This document shows, piece after piece, positions 16,762-26,781 of a stretch of DNA of 64,000 nt. The notes under the pieces are model-generated. The model ran no database searches. It saw only the letters and a list, made by a program, of their open reading frames with translations, and had not been told where the DNA came from. Made by a program: the position numbers and the translations under genes. Location: NCBI RefSeq assembly GCF_008329525.1, contig NZ_NPKQ01000004.1, positions 186,001 through 250,000 on the forward strand, written 5' to 3'. This stretch comes from Tardiphaga sp. P9-11. Lineage in GTDB: Bacteria > Pseudomonadota > Alphaproteobacteria > Rhizobiales > Xanthobacteraceae. Numbering within the stretch: position 1 is the first letter of the stretch; every line of letters begins with the position of its first letter.

Positions 16762-19748
16762 CGGATACGTATCGCGTACGGCGCGGCGACAGCGTTGAAA
16801 ACTGCAACGCAGTTCATTTCACGTTTGACGGAAAGTCGTATCAGGGTCTGGCCGGCGACACGCTGGCCTCCGCGTTGATCGCCAATGGCGTGCATCTGGT
16901 CGGCCGTTCGTTCAAGTATCACCGGCCACGCGGCTTCGTCTCCGCCGGTTCGGAAGAGCCGAATGCGCTGGTCGGTGTGGGCGCGACCCAGTCGCGCTAT
17001 ACACCGAACCTGCTTGCGACCCAGGTCGAGATCTATGACGGGCTGGTGGCCGAAAGCCAGAATCGCTGGCCGTCGCTCGAGACCGATGCCGGCTTCCTCA
17101 ACGAATATTTCTCGGCCTTCCTGCCGGCGGGGTTCTACTACAAGACTTTCATGTGGCCGCGCACGGCCTGGAAGAAACTCTATGAGCCGGTAATCCGGCG
17201 GATGGCGGGTCTCGGCAGGGCACCAGCCGAGCCGGATGCCGATCGCTATACGCAGGTGTTTGCGCATTGCGACGTGCTGATCGTCGGCGCCGGGCCTGCG
17301 GGGCTTGCGGCGGCGCTCGAAGCCAGCAACAGCGATGCCACCGTGATCCTGTGCGACGAGCAGGCGGAGATGGGCGGCTCGCTGCTGTCCGATCGTTCGG
17401 CGTCGATTGACGGCATGCAGGCCGCCGAATGGGCGCGCGCGGCGCTCGATGAATTGCGCAAGCGCTCCAATGTGAAGCTGATGTCGCGCACGACGGCGTT
17501 CGGCTGGTACCCGCACAATTTTGTCGGTCTCAACGAGCGCGTCACCGACCATCTCAGCAATCCCGCGGCGAACCAGCCGCGTGAGCGGCTCTGGCAGGTC
17601 AGGGCCAAGGAAGTCGTGCTGGCCGCCGGCGCGATCGAGCGGCCGCTCGTCTTCACCGACAATGACCGGCCGGGCATCATGCTGGCCAATGCTGCCCGGA
17701 CCTATGTGAATCGGTACGGCGTGGTGCCAGGCAAGCAGGTGGTTGTGTTCACCGCCTGCGACAGCGCCTATCGCGCGGCGCTGGATCTCAAGGCAGCCGG
17801 TGCCAAGATCCAGGTGATCGTGGATCTGCGCAAGAGCGTATCGGGCCATTGGGTCGACAAGGCGCGCGCCGAAGGCATCAAGGTCCGCTCCGGCAGCATC
17901 GTTCGCGGCACGTCGGGCCGGCTGCGGGTAAAGTCGGCGCAGATCTCTAACGCGCAGGGCGGTGACGCCGAGACGGTGGCTTGCGATCTTATCTTGATGT
18001 CCGCCGGGTTCACGCCGTCGGTGCATCTGTTCTCGCAGAGCCGCGGCAAGCTCAGCTACAGCGAAGAGCTGCGTGCCTATGTGCCTGGCGAGTCGGTCGA
18101 GCGTGAGCGGTCGGTCGGGGCGTGCAAGGGACTGTTCGCGCTCGAAGGCGTCATCGAAAGCGGCGCCAGGGGTGGCCGGGACGCTGCGACCAAGGCCGGC
18201 TTCTCCCCGCGCGGCGAGCGCAGCTATACGGTCTCCGCGCAGTCGGTAGGCGCCGATGCGTTCATCGGCTCCGTGATGACCGATCATCAGGCGGAAAAGC
18301 GGGCCTGGGTCGATTTCCAGAACGACGTAACGGCCAAGGATGTCCGGCTCGCGACCCGCGAAGGGTTTCGGTCGATCGAGCACGTCAAGCGCTATACGAC
18401 CACCGGCATGGCCACCGACCAGGGCAAGCTGTCCAACATGAACGCCCTTGGTGTCGTGTCGAAGCAGATCGATGTCGCGGTGCCGAAGGTAGGCCTGACC
18501 ACGTTCCGGCCGCCTTATACACCGACGACCTTTGGATCCTTTGCTGGCCAATCGCGTGGTGATCTGTTCGACCCCGTGCGCAAGACCAGCATCCATTCAT
18601 GGGCCGAATCCCAGGGCGCACAGTTCGAGGATGTCGGCGTCTGGAAGCGCGCCTGGTATTTCCCGCAGGTGGGTGAGGACATGCATGCCGCCGTCGCGCG
18701 CGAATGCAAGGTGACGCGCGAGTCGGTCGGCATCTTCGATGCCTCAACGCTCGGCAAGATCGAGATTGTCGGCAAGGACGCCGCCGAATTCATGAATCGC
18801 ATGTACACCAATGCCTGGACCAAGCTGGAGCCCGGCCGGCTGCGCTATGGCGTGATGCTGCGCGAAGACGGCTTCATCATGGATGACGGCGTCGTCGGCC
18901 GCATGGCAACTGATCGTTTCCACGTCACGACGACGACCGGCGGCGCGGCCCGCGTGCTGTCCATGATGGAGGACTACCTCCAGACCGAATGGCCGGACCT
19001 CGAAGTGTGGCTCACCTCGACCACCGAGCAGTGGTCGGTCATTGCCTTGCAGGGACCGAATGCGCGCAAGGTGCTGGAGCCGCTGGTCGAGGGCATCGAT
19101 CTGTCGGCCGATGCCATGCCGCATATGAGCGTCCGCGAAGGACGTATCTGCGGCGTGCCGACGCGGCTGTTCCGCGTGTCGTTCACCGGCGAACTGGGCT
19201 TCGAGGTCAACGTTCCCGCCGGCTATGGCCGGGCGGTCTGGGAAGCGATTTTCGCGGCGGGCAAGCCCTACGGGATCACGCCCTACGGTACCGAGACCAT
19301 GCATGTGCTGCGCGCGGAGAAGGGCTACATCATTGTCGGTCAGGAAACCGACGGCACGGTGACGCCCGATGACGCCGGCCTCGGCTGGGCTGTCGGCAAG
19401 GCGAAGCGGGATTTCGTCGGCAAGCGCTCGCTATCGCGGCCGGCGCTGGTCAGGGAAGACCGCAAGCAACTGGTCGGGTTGTTGACGACGGATCCCAAGG
19501 TGGTTCTCGAAGAGGGCGCCCAAATCGTGCTCGATCCCACCCATCCCATTCCGGTGCCGATGATCGGTCATGTCACCTCCGCCTACTGGAGCGCGACGCT
19601 GAACCGCTCGATCGCGCTGGCACTTGTTCGCGGCGGTCGCTCGCGGATGGGGGAGGAGCTCTCGATCCCGATGCCGGACGGCGTGATCAAGGCGAAAGTC
19701 GTCGACTCGATATTGTTCGATCCGAAGGGGGAACGTTTGAATGCTTAG
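16758..19748 (+). CDS. soxA: sarcosine oxidase alpha subunit
   Basis: A 996-residue subunit from the ATG at 16758 (MTDTYRVRRGDSVENC), the start that overlaps the soxD stop and gives the family length. Order of domains: an N-terminal ferredoxin-like fold (about residues 15-100), a dinucleotide-binding region with VLIVGAGPAGLAAALEAS (about residues 175-195) for NAD, a second nucleotide site near VVLAAGAIERPLVFTDNDRPG, and a C-terminal GcvT-like half (about residue 620 on) that binds THF and takes the methyl group. GKRDFVGKRSL-like and GTVTPDDAGLGWAV segments are typical of the GcvT part. Cytosolic; works with SoxB, SoxD and SoxG. Confidence 0.96.
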   Translation: MTDTYRVRRGDSVENCNAVHFTFDGKSYQGLAGDTLASALIANGVHLVGRSFKYHRPRGFVSAGSEEPNALVGVGATQSRYTPNLLATQVEIYDGLVAESQNRWPSLETDAGFLNEYFSAFLPAGFYYKTFMWPRTAWKKLYEPVIRRMAGLGRAPAEPDADRYTQVFAHCDVLIVGAGPAGLAAALEASNSDATVILCDEQAEMGGSLLSDRSASIDGMQAAEWARAALDELRKRSNVKLMSRTTAFGWYPHNFVGLNERVTDHLSNPAANQPRERLWQVRAKEVVLAAGAIERPLVFTDNDRPGIMLANAARTYVNRYGVVPGKQVVVFTACDSAYRAALDLKAAGAKIQVIVDLRKSVSGHWVDKARAEGIKVRSGSIVRGTSGRLRVKSAQISNAQGGDAETVACDLILMSAGFTPSVHLFSQSRGKLSYSEELRAYVPGESVERERSVGACKGLFALEGVIESGARGGRDAATKAGFSPRGERSYTVSAQSVGADAFIGSVMTDHQAEKRAWVDFQNDVTAKDVRLATREGFRSIEHVKRYTTTGMATDQGKLSNMNALGVVSKQIDVAVPKVGLTTFRPPYTPTTFGSFAGQSRGDLFDPVRKTSIHSWAESQGAQFEDVGVWKRAWYFPQVGEDMHAAVARECKVTRESVGIFDASTLGKIEIVGKDAAEFMNRMYTNAWTKLEPGRLRYGVMLREDGFIMDDGVVGRMATDRFHVTTTTGGAARVLSMMEDYLQTEWPDLEVWLTSTTEQWSVIALQGPNARKVLEPLVEGIDLSADAMPHMSVREGRICGVPTRLFRVSFTGELGFEVNVPAGYGRAVWEAIFAAGKPYGITPYGTETMHVLRAEKGYIIVGQETDGTVTPDDAGLGWAVGKAKRDFVGKRSLSRPALVREDRKQLVGLLTTDPKVVLEEGAQIVLDPTHPIPVPMIGHVTSAYWSATLNRSIALALVRGGRSRMGEELSIPMPDGVIKAKVVDSILFDPKGERLNA

Positions 19749-20310
19749 TCCTGCGATCATGCGTTCGAACGCGTTGTCCCCAATGCAGTCATCCAGCACC
19801 ACTGCTGCGTCCACCACGACGCTCTCGATTCTTCCCGATGCGGCGAAGCTGGTGTTTCGCGGCAAGACCGAGGCGATCGAGGCTGCCGGGGCGCATTTTG
19901 GCGTCAAGCCGAGCCTTGAGGCCTGCCGCTTCGCGGCGGTCGGCGGCCGGTCGGTCCATTGGCTGGGGCCGGACGAATGGCTGTTCCAGGCGGTGAACGA
20001 GGATCCGATCGAGGTATTCGGGGGGATGTCGGCAGCGCTGCAGGCGCAGGCCTGCTCGCTGGTGGATGTCAGCCATCGTTCGGATGGCATCGCGGTTGCA
20101 GGTCCAACGGCGGCGCTGGTGCTGAACCATGGCTGCCCGCTGGATCTGTCCCTCAAGGCGTTCCCGGTCGGCATGTGCACGCGCACGGTGCTGGGCAAGG
20201 CATCACTTCTGCTGTCACGTTCTGAAGAGCAAGTGTTCCATGTGGATGTATGGCGTTCGTTCGCGCCCTATGTCTGGCAGTTCCTCGACGAAGCGCGAAA
20301 CCTGTCCTAG
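19741..20310 (+). CDS. soxG: sarcosine oxidase gamma subunit
   Basis: A 189-residue GcvT-like small subunit that completes the SoxBDAG heterotetramer. The WLGPDEWLF motif, the CSLVDVSHRSDGIAVAGPTA stretch and the C-terminal FHVDVWRSFAPYVWQFLDEA are typical of SoxG. The ATG at 19741 overlaps the end of soxA by eight bases, which means tight coupling. A Ser/Thr-rich N-terminal extension of about 25 residues is longer than in the Pseudomonas subunit; an internal ATG six codons in is an alternative start. Confidence 0.92.
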   Translation: MLSPAIMRSNALSPMQSSSTTAASTTTLSILPDAAKLVFRGKTEAIEAAGAHFGVKPSLEACRFAAVGGRSVHWLGPDEWLFQAVNEDPIEVFGGMSAALQAQACSLVDVSHRSDGIAVAGPTAALVLNHGCPLDLSLKAFPVGMCTRTVLGKASLLLSRSEEQVFHVDVWRSFAPYVWQFLDEARNLS

Positions 20311-20339
20311 CAGCCCGGCTGCGCCCTGGAGACCGTACG

Positions 20340-21713
20340 ATGATTGGAACGTTCGATCTCTTCAAGATAGGCATCGGGCCGTCGTCATCGCATACGATGG
20401 GACCGATGAAGGCCGCGGCGCTGTTTGCCAGCCAGCTTGCGGTGCGCGGTCTGTTGAAGGATCTCGCGCGCGTGAAGGTCGAGCTGTTCGGCTCGCTGGC
20501 CTGGACCGGTCGTGGCCATGGCACCGACAAGGCGGTCGTTCTCGGGCTTGCCGGCAAGTTTCCCGAAACGATCGATCCGGAAGAAGCAGAGACGCTGGTC
20601 GATGGCGCCCGCACGGCTGGCACGCTGCGAGTGGCCGAGCGGCGCAATGTCCCGTTCGATTTCGTGAATGACATCGTTTTCGACGGCGTGACCGAGCCGC
20701 CGAACCATCCGAATACGCTGGCGCTCTCCGCCTTCGATGCGGCCGGTCATGTTCTTCACGGTGAGCGCTGGTGTTCCGTCGGCGGCGGTTTTGTCGTTCT
20801 GGAAGCGCAGGTCGGCATCGTCGGCATCGTCGAAGACGTTCCCGTCCCGCATCCTTTCAGGTCGGGCAAACAGTTGCTCGAGATCGGTGCGAAAACCGGT
20901 CTGTCGATTGCGCAGATCGTCATGGCCAACGAGATGTCGTCGCTCCCGGCGGACGAGATCGAGCAGCGGCTCGATCGCATTATCCAGGTGATGATGGACT
21001 GCATCGATCGCGGCATGACCAAAGAGGGGCAGTTGCCGGGCGGGCTGAACGTCAAGCGCCGCGCGCCCTCACTGCATCGGCGTCTTGTCGCCGCCGCAAG
21101 CTCGAACAGCCGCACCCAGCATGAAGTAATGGATTGGGTCAGCCTGTACGCGATCGCGGTCAATGAGGAGAATGCGGCCGGTAGCAAGGTGGTGACGGCA
21201 CCGACCAACGGCGCGGCTGGCATCATCCCGGCCACGCTTCGTTATTTCCGCGACCATTGTCGCGAGGCGTCACCTGAAAACATGCGCGTGTTCCTGCTGA
21301 CGGCCGCAGCGATCGGCGCGCTGTTCAAGATGAACGCGTCGATTTCTGGAGCGGAGGTCGGCTGCCAGGGCGAGGTTGGCTCGGCCTGTTCGATGGCGGC
21401 GGCGGGGCTCGCGGCCGTGCTCGGCGGCACCAATGAGCAGATCGAGAATGCCGCCGAGATCGGCATGGAGCATCACCTTGGCATGACCTGCGATCCGATC
21501 GGCGGGCTGGTGCAGGTACCATGCATCGAGCGTAACGCGTTTGGCGCGGTGAAGGCGATCAATGCGGCGTCGCTCGCGTTGCAGGGCGATGGCACCCATG
21601 TGGTGCCGCTCGACAAGGTGATCGCGACGATGCGCGAGACCGGACGCGACATGCAATCGAAATACAAGGAGACCTCGCTGGGAGGCCTCGCTGTCAATCT
21701 GGCAGAGTGTTGA
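20340..21713 (+). CDS. sdaA: L-serine ammonia-lyase, iron-sulfur type
   Basis: A 457-residue single-chain L-serine dehydratase that converts serine to pyruvate and ammonia with a [4Fe-4S] cluster. The start at 20340 (MIGTFDLFKIGIGPSSSHTMGP) has GGAG ten bases upstream and matches the family N-terminus. Cluster ligands are visible in GCQGEVGSACSMAAAG and MTCDPIGGLVQVPCIERN. In the sarcosine pathway it removes the serine that GlyA makes from glycine and methylene-THF, as SdaB does in Pseudomonas. It is 29 bases after soxG and 9 before glyA, clearly one operon. Confidence 0.95.
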   Translation: MIGTFDLFKIGIGPSSSHTMGPMKAAALFASQLAVRGLLKDLARVKVELFGSLAWTGRGHGTDKAVVLGLAGKFPETIDPEEAETLVDGARTAGTLRVAERRNVPFDFVNDIVFDGVTEPPNHPNTLALSAFDAAGHVLHGERWCSVGGGFVVLEAQVGIVGIVEDVPVPHPFRSGKQLLEIGAKTGLSIAQIVMANEMSSLPADEIEQRLDRIIQVMMDCIDRGMTKEGQLPGGLNVKRRAPSLHRRLVAAASSNSRTQHEVMDWVSLYAIAVNEENAAGSKVVTAPTNGAAGIIPATLRYFRDHCREASPENMRVFLLTAAAIGALFKMNASISGAEVGCQGEVGSACSMAAAGLAAVLGGTNEQIENAAEIGMEHHLGMTCDPIGGLVQVPCIERNAFGAVKAINAASLALQGDGTHVVPLDKVIATMRETGRDMQSKYKETSLGGLAVNLAEC

Positions 21714-21722
21714 GGGAAGACC

Positions 21723-23012
21723 ATGACTCAAGCTGAACTCGCGGCATTCTTCACGACCGATCTCGCCCAAGCGGACCCGACCATCTCGTCGTCGCTGGCC
21801 GGAGAGCTCGGCAGGCAGCGCGACGAGATCGAACTGATCGCATCCGAGAACATCGTATCGCGTGCGGTGCTGCAGGCGCAGGGCTCCGTGCTGACGAACA
21901 AATATGCCGAAGGCTATCCCGGCCGGCGCTACTATGGCGGCTGTCACTTCGCCGACGAAGTCGAGGAGGTGGCGATCGAGCGCGCCAAGACGCTGTTCGG
22001 CTGCAGCTATGCCAATGTGCAGCCGAATTCGGGGAGCCAGGCCAATCAGGCCGTCTTCATGGCGCTGATGAAACCCGGCGACACCTTCATGGGTCTCGAT
22101 CTCGCCGCAGGCGGTCACCTCACGCATGGCGCCAAGCCGAACATGTCGGGCAAGTGGTTCAATGTCATCAGCTATGGCGTTCGCCGCGACGACTGCACCA
22201 TCGATATGGAGCAGCTTGAGAAGCTGGCAGTGGAGCACAAGCCGAAGGTGATCGTCGCCGGCGGCTCAGCCTATTCGCGGTTCTGGGATTTTGCTGCGTT
22301 TCGCCACATCGCGGATGCGGTCGGAGCCTATCTGTTCGTCGATATGGCGCATTTCGCTGGTCTTGTGGCCGGCGGCGCTCATCCGTCGCCGTTCCCGCAT
22401 GCACATGTGGTGACCTCGACCACTCACAAGACGCTGCGCGGCCCGCGCGGCGGACTGATCCTGACCAATGACGAGGACATCGCCAAGAAGATCAATTCGG
22501 CGATCTTCCCGGGATTGCAGGGCGGGCCACTGATGCATGTCATCGCCGCCAAGGCGGTGTCGTTCGGCGAAGCGCTGCAGCCCTCGTTCCGCCAATATGC
22601 GGCCAATGTCGTTGCCAATGCGCGCGCGCTGGCGGACACGCTTTCAAAGGCCGGTTATCCGATCGTCACCGGCGGTACCGACAATCACCTGATGCTGGTC
22701 GATGTCCGGCCGAAGAACCTGAACGGCAAGCTCGCCGAGGCGGCGCTCGGGCGGGCGAACATTACCTGTAACAAGAACGGTATCCCGTTCGATCCGGAGA
22801 AGCCGACCATCACGTCGGGCATCCGGCTCGGTTCGCCGGCCGCGACGTCGCGCGGCTTTGGCGTCGGTGAATTCGAAGAAGTCGGCAAGCTCATTGCCGC
22901 CGTCCTGGATGCGAATTCCAGCGCGCCGGACGAGGGAGCGCCGGAGGTCGAAGCAAAGGCACGTGGCCGCGTCGCCGATCTGGTTGCGTCGTTCCCGATC
23001 TATCGATCCTGA
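21723..23012 (+). CDS. glyA: serine hydroxymethyltransferase, catabolic copy
   Basis: A 429-residue PLP enzyme that interconverts glycine plus 5,10-methylene-THF with serine. The PLP lysine is in [14 protein letters not shown] (around residue 240); other family segments are [14 protein letters not shown] and [14 protein letters not shown]. The gene sits inside the sox operon, so it probably runs toward serine, using both products of sarcosine oxidase. A second, probably biosynthetic copy is at 41631-42932. The two differ throughout, for example FWDF here and SWDF there, so they are old paralogs, not a recent duplication. Confidence 0.95.
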   Translation: MTQAELAAFFTTDLAQADPTISSSLAGELGRQRDEIELIASENIVSRAVLQAQGSVLTNKYAEGYPGRRYYGGCHFADEVEEVAIERAKTLFGCSYANVQPNSGSQANQAVFMALMKPGDTFMGLDLAAGGHLTHGAKPNMSGKWFNVISYGVRRDDCTIDMEQLEKLAVEHKPKVIVAGGSAYSRFWDFAAFRHIADAVGAYLFVDMAHFAGLVAGGAHPSPFPHAHVVTSTTHKTLRGPRGGLILTNDEDIAKKINSAIFPGLQGGPLMHVIAAKAVSFGEALQPSFRQYAANVVANARALADTLSKAGYPIVTGGTDNHLMLVDVRPKNLNGKLAEAALGRANITCNKNGIPFDPEKPTITSGIRLGSPAATSRGFGVGEFEEVGKLIAAVLDANSSAPDEGAPEVEAKARGRVADLVASFPIYRS

Positions 23013-23024
23013 TCAGGCAGCTTG

Positions 23025-23432
23025 ATGGAGCGCTTCGGAGAGGGGCAGGCGGAAGGGATATTCATCCAAGGGCTGAATGTTCACGCGCGCCACGGCTTGC
23101 TGGAGCATGAGGCGCAACTGGGGCAGCGTTTCGTGATCGATATCGATTTGCAGGTCGACCTCTCCGACGCGGCCAGTTCGGACGACATCGGACAGACGAT
23201 CGACTATGCGTCGGTCGTCGCCACCGCGACTGAGGCATTTCTGGCGTCGCGCCATGTGCTGTTGGAGCGGGCCGCAGCAGCCATCGCCGACGGGGTTCTC
23301 GATGTTCATGCGCGCGCCAGCGCCGTGCGCGTCACTGTCCACAAGCCGCAAGCGCCAATCACGGCGATCTTCGAAGACGTTGGCATAAGGCTGACGCGAT
23401 ACCGCGCCGACAGGCATGGTCGGACCGCGTGA
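23025..23432 (+). CDS. folB: dihydroneopterin aldolase family protein
   Basis: A 135-residue FolB/FolX-type T-fold protein, cytosolic. Features: IFIQGLNVHARHGLLEHEAQLGQRFVID at the N-terminus, the TIDYASVV substrate contact region, and the C-terminal VRVTVHKPQAPI. FolB cleaves dihydroneopterin in folate synthesis. In this operon it would raise the THF pool needed for the sarcosine C1 unit. I choose the ATG at 23025; an in-frame TTG one codon earlier could also serve. It follows glyA by 12 bases. Confidence 0.88.
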   Translation: MERFGEGQAEGIFIQGLNVHARHGLLEHEAQLGQRFVIDIDLQVDLSDAASSDDIGQTIDYASVVATATEAFLASRHVLLERAAAAIADGVLDVHARASAVRVTVHKPQAPITAIFEDVGIRLTRYRADRHGRTA

Positions 23433-23533
23433 TGCAGGCGTCCGCGGATACCGCTGCGCGGCAGCCACACCAACATGTTTCCCCCCATAGCGATCGCAGC
23501 CACGCGATCGAGCCCATCACCGAGACAAGCAAG

Positions 23534-24385
23534 ATGACGAAGAAGAACTGGATCCTGACCTTCTATTGCCAGGATCGTCCGCGCATCGTGTCGACCGTCA
23601 CGACGGCGGTTTCCGATGTCGACAGCAACATCCTGGAAAGCGCGCAGTTCTGGGACCGGACGACCAATCGCCTGTTCATGCGCATTGCTTTCGAGACGCC
23701 GGATGCGATCAGTAGAAAAACACTGGAATCGGTGCTCAATCCGGTGTTGTCTCGATTCGAGATGAATGCCGTTCTGGTCGATGCAGCGTCGCGTCCCCGG
23801 GTGATCATCATGGTCTCCAAGTCGGACCATTGTCTCGAGCAGCTGCTGTACCAGGTTAAAGTCGACTGGCTGAAAGCCGAGGTCGTCGCGATCGTGTCAA
23901 ACCACCGCGACTGCGAAGCGATCGCTGAGCAGGCGGGGATCCCATACTATCACTGGCCCGTCAGCAGCGAGACCAAGCTGGAGCAGGAGCGGCAGCTCTA
24001 CGAGCTGTATCTGAAGGAAGGCGCCGATCTCGTCATTCTTGCGCGTTACATGCAGATCCTGTCGGACGACCTGTCGAGCAAGCTCTATGGTCACGTCATC
24101 AACATCCACCACTCCTTCCTGCCGAGCTTCAAGGGCGCGCGGCCCTATCATCAGGCCCACGACAGGGGCGTCAAGATCATCGGCGCCACCGCACACTACG
24201 CGACGCCGGATCTCGATGAGGGCCCGATCATCGAACAGGAGACCGAACGGGTGACGCACGCGTCGACCTCGGACGATCTCATCGCCGTTGGGCGCGACAT
24301 CGAGTCGCGAGTGTTGGCGCGCGCCGTGCGGCTTCATCTCGAGCGTCGTGTCCTTTTGAATGGACGCAAGACGGTGGTGTTCTAG
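23534..24385 (+). CDS. purU: formyltetrahydrofolate deformylase
   Basis: A 283-residue enzyme that hydrolyses 10-formyl-THF to formate and THF. An N-terminal ACT domain (residues 1-80, MTKKNWILTFYCQDRPRIVSTV) is followed by a GART-like catalytic domain with the triad region ARYMQILS, NIHHSFLPSFKGARPYHQA, and GATAHYATPDLDEGPII. I use the ATG at 23534 because it gives the family length; the frame is open to 23429, overlapping the folB stop, so a longer protein is possible. In sarcosine clusters PurU returns THF when C1 units are in excess. Last gene before a 277-base gap. Confidence 0.93.
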   Translation: MTKKNWILTFYCQDRPRIVSTVTTAVSDVDSNILESAQFWDRTTNRLFMRIAFETPDAISRKTLESVLNPVLSRFEMNAVLVDAASRPRVIIMVSKSDHCLEQLLYQVKVDWLKAEVVAIVSNHRDCEAIAEQAGIPYYHWPVSSETKLEQERQLYELYLKEGADLVILARYMQILSDDLSSKLYGHVINIHHSFLPSFKGARPYHQAHDRGVKIIGATAHYATPDLDEGPIIEQETERVTHASTSDDLIAVGRDIESRVLARAVRLHLERRVLLNGRKTVVF

Positions 24386-24567
24386 AGCCCGGAATGCGAC
24401 GACCAATGACGCCACGAATGCTCGTTTGAGGAGCACGGATAGACCAAGATTTGATCTTCGCGATGAATTTTGCAGCGCAGCGGAAATCATTGTGTTTGCT
24501 ACGCAAAATGGTTTCGACGAGCTGTCGGCCCGCCAACCAAGAACAGGCAGTCGATATTCGGTAGTTA

Positions 24568-24583
24568 TGACGCAATTCTACAA
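24568..24583 (+). promoter_or_regulatory. possible ArgR-like half-site before the ABC transporter operon
   Basis: TGACGC-N8-AA, one base from the TGTCGC-N8-AA form found before soxB, lies about 80 bases upstream of the ABC binding-protein gene. The whole 277-base gap (24386-24662) shows no gene, so the transporter probably has its own promoter. One degenerate element is weak evidence. Confidence 0.2.
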
Positions 24584-24662
24584 GCAACAGCGCGCGTGCA
24601 TCCTATCTGCCGTATTCGCGGACCACTAGCGTCGCAGGCTGGATTAACTGGGAGGATCAGTG

Positions 24663-25847
24663 ATGGGGACGATTACCAAGCGTGGTTTGGCCGCATTGGC
24701 CGTTGCGAGCGTATTGCCACTGGCCTTTGGCAGCTTCAGCGCGGCCTTCGCCAAGGATAAGGTGAAGATCGCATTCGTGGGTCCACTGACCGGCGCTATT
24801 TCGCCTCACGGTATTGGCGGACGCAACTCGGCCGAACTGGCCGTGAAGCTGATGAATGCCGAACCCAACACCAAATATGAGTATGAGCTCGTCGTGCTTG
24901 ACGACGAGTGCAAACCCAACGTTGGCGTGCAGGTCGTCACCAAGATCGCGTCCGACCGTTCGATCATTGCCGCGATACCGCATTACTGTTCTGCCACTGC
25001 GATTGCTACCGTCGATATCTTCAATCGCTTCAAGATGCCGATGGTCGTGTGGGCGGCAGTGCTGCCCGAAATTACCTATGCCAAGAAATATCCGGAAGTG
25101 CACCGCGTCAGCGGCATCCTGATCGGCCAGAACCGCATCGGCGCGCAGTTCATGAAGGCACGCGGTTACAAGAAGTTCGTGTCCTTCGCCGACTCCACGG
25201 ACTACGGCAAGTCGATGAACAAGTACTTCACCCAGTTCACGCTCGAGAACGGTAGTGAAATTCTGGGCAGCTTCTCGGTCCCGCCGGATCAGCAGGATCT
25301 GTCGGCCGAGCTGACCAAGATCAAGGAGCTCAATCCGGAGGTCATCTATTTTGGTGGCCTGACGCCGCTAGGTGCGCGCCTCCGCACGCAAATGGCCAAG
25401 TTCGGCATCAACGCGCAGTTAGAGGGCAATTCCGGTATCATGGGCGACGCGTTCGTCAACGCCGCTGGTCCGGAGCTCGCCGAAGGCACGCTGACCTTCT
25501 TCGACAGCCCGCCGTTGTCCAAGATGCCGGGCGGCAAGATGTTTTCGGATGCCTACAAGGCCGCCGGCTATTCCGAACCGCCGGAAGCTTACGGACCGTT
25601 CGCCTATGTCGCCACCCGCCTGGTCATGGAGACCATCGAGAAGGTCGGGCCGGATCGCGCCAAGGTCACCGCCGACCTTGGCGATGTGAAGGATCGTCCG
25701 TCCATCGTCGGTCCGGTCACCTTCGACGACCATGGCCAGAACATCACGCCGCTGACCACGAGTTACGTCGTCCAGGACGGCAAGTGGGTGGTCTGGGAAG
25801 AAAGCGAATACGTGTCCGGCAAGCGCAAGCTCAAGAACCTGCCGTAA
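24663..25847 (+). CDS. ABC transporter substrate-binding protein, branched-chain amino acid type
   Basis: A 394-residue periplasmic binding protein of the LivJ/Peripla_BP_6 family. A Sec signal peptide runs to about residue 30 (SFSAAFAKDKVK). The mature start VKIAFVGPLTGAISPHGIGGRNSAEL is typical. I take the ATG at 24663, with GGAGG seven bases upstream; a GTG immediately before it is an alternative. It opens a five-gene transporter operon directly downstream of the sarcosine genes, so a methylated amino acid or amine, rather than leucine, is a reasonable ligand guess. That is inference from position only. Confidence 0.92.
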   Translation: MGTITKRGLAALAVASVLPLAFGSFSAAFAKDKVKIAFVGPLTGAISPHGIGGRNSAELAVKLMNAEPNTKYEYELVVLDDECKPNVGVQVVTKIASDRSIIAAIPHYCSATAIATVDIFNRFKMPMVVWAAVLPEITYAKKYPEVHRVSGILIGQNRIGAQFMKARGYKKFVSFADSTDYGKSMNKYFTQFTLENGSEILGSFSVPPDQQDLSAELTKIKELNPEVIYFGGLTPLGARLRTQMAKFGINAQLEGNSGIMGDAFVNAAGPELAEGTLTFFDSPPLSKMPGGKMFSDAYKAAGYSEPPEAYGPFAYVATRLVMETIEKVGPDRAKVTADLGDVKDRPSIVGPVTFDDHGQNITPLTTSYVVQDGKWVVWEESEYVSGKRKLKNLP

Positions 25848-25869
25848 GCGCGGATCGTCAGGACATCCC

Positions 25870-26781
25870 ATGGGTATGATCGGTCAACACCTGCTGAATG
25901 GTTTGATGCAAGGAACGATCTATGGCCTCGTCGCCATGGGGTTCACCATCTTCTTCGGCGTCATGAACGTGATCAAGTTCTCGCACGGGGACGTGCTCAC
26001 GCTCGGCGCCTTCGGGGGCCTCGTCGCCGTCTGGGCGGCGAACGCGCTGGGACTGTCGGTGCCGCTGCAGTTCATTGTCGCGCTGTGCGTGGCAATGGCA
26101 CTGACCGCGGTGGTCGGTGCCGGCATTTCGCATTTCCTCATCATGCCGCTGCGCAATGCGCCGCCGCTCAACATGCTGCTGATGACGATGATGGTCGGTA
26201 CGGCCATCCGCGAAGCCATCCGGCTGTTCTTTCCGAACGGCACCAATCCGCAGCGCTTTCCGGAGCTGCTGCCGGCCGGGGGCTTCAATATCGGTCCGTC
26301 GTTCTTCCGCACGGACGCTATTATTCTGATCATTGCCGGCGCCGCCTCGATCGGCGCCGTTTACTGGATCATCAACCACTCCAAATTCGGCCTTGCGATG
26401 CGGGCGGTGGCCGAAGACACCGAAACGGCACGTGTGATGGGGATCAATTTCGGTCGCATCATCCCGCTGACCTTTGCATTGGGCTCTATCACCGCAGGCT
26501 TCGCCGGCATGATCTATGCGCTGTATTACAGCGAGATCAATTACAGCATGGGCCTGCTGTTGGCCGTAATCGGCTTCACGGCTGCGATCGTGGGTGGTCT
26601 CGGCAATATCTGGGGCGCGATTATCGGCGGCTATCTGTTCGCGGGGCTGCAGACTTTCGTCGTCGCTGCAATGCCGTCGATGAGCGACTACAAGAACGTG
26701 TTTGCTTTCGTGCTGATCATCGTCCTCATCACCTGGCGGCCGACCGGGCTTCTCGCCGAACGCGGGAGCGAACGGGTATGA
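25870..26781 (+). CDS. ABC transporter permease, LivH type
   Basis: A 303-residue integral membrane subunit with about eight helices. LivH signatures: NGLMQGTIYGLVAMGFTIFFGVMNVIKFSHGD at the N-terminus, AEDTETARVMGINFGRII before the penultimate helices, and GFTAAIVGGLGNIWGAIIGGY. It pairs with the LivM-type subunit in the inner membrane. Follows the binding-protein gene by 22 bases; overlaps the next gene by four bases. Confidence 0.94.
   Translation: MGMIGQHLLNGLMQGTIYGLVAMGFTIFFGVMNVIKFSHGDVLTLGAFGGLVAVWAANALGLSVPLQFIVALCVAMALTAVVGAGISHFLIMPLRNAPPLNMLLMTMMVGTAIREAIRLFFPNGTNPQRFPELLPAGGFNIGPSFFRTDAIILIIAGAASIGAVYWIINHSKFGLAMRAVAEDTETARVMGINFGRIIPLTFALGSITAGFAGMIYALYYSEINYSMGLLLAVIGFTAAIVGGLGNIWGAIIGGYLFAGLQTFVVAAMPSMSDYKNVFAFVLIIVLITWRPTGLLAERGSERV

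Noticed and set aside
16743-18596. 617-codon open frame on the minus strand
   Set aside because: Antisense to soxA, which has clear family motifs in its own frame; the minus-strand translation has none.
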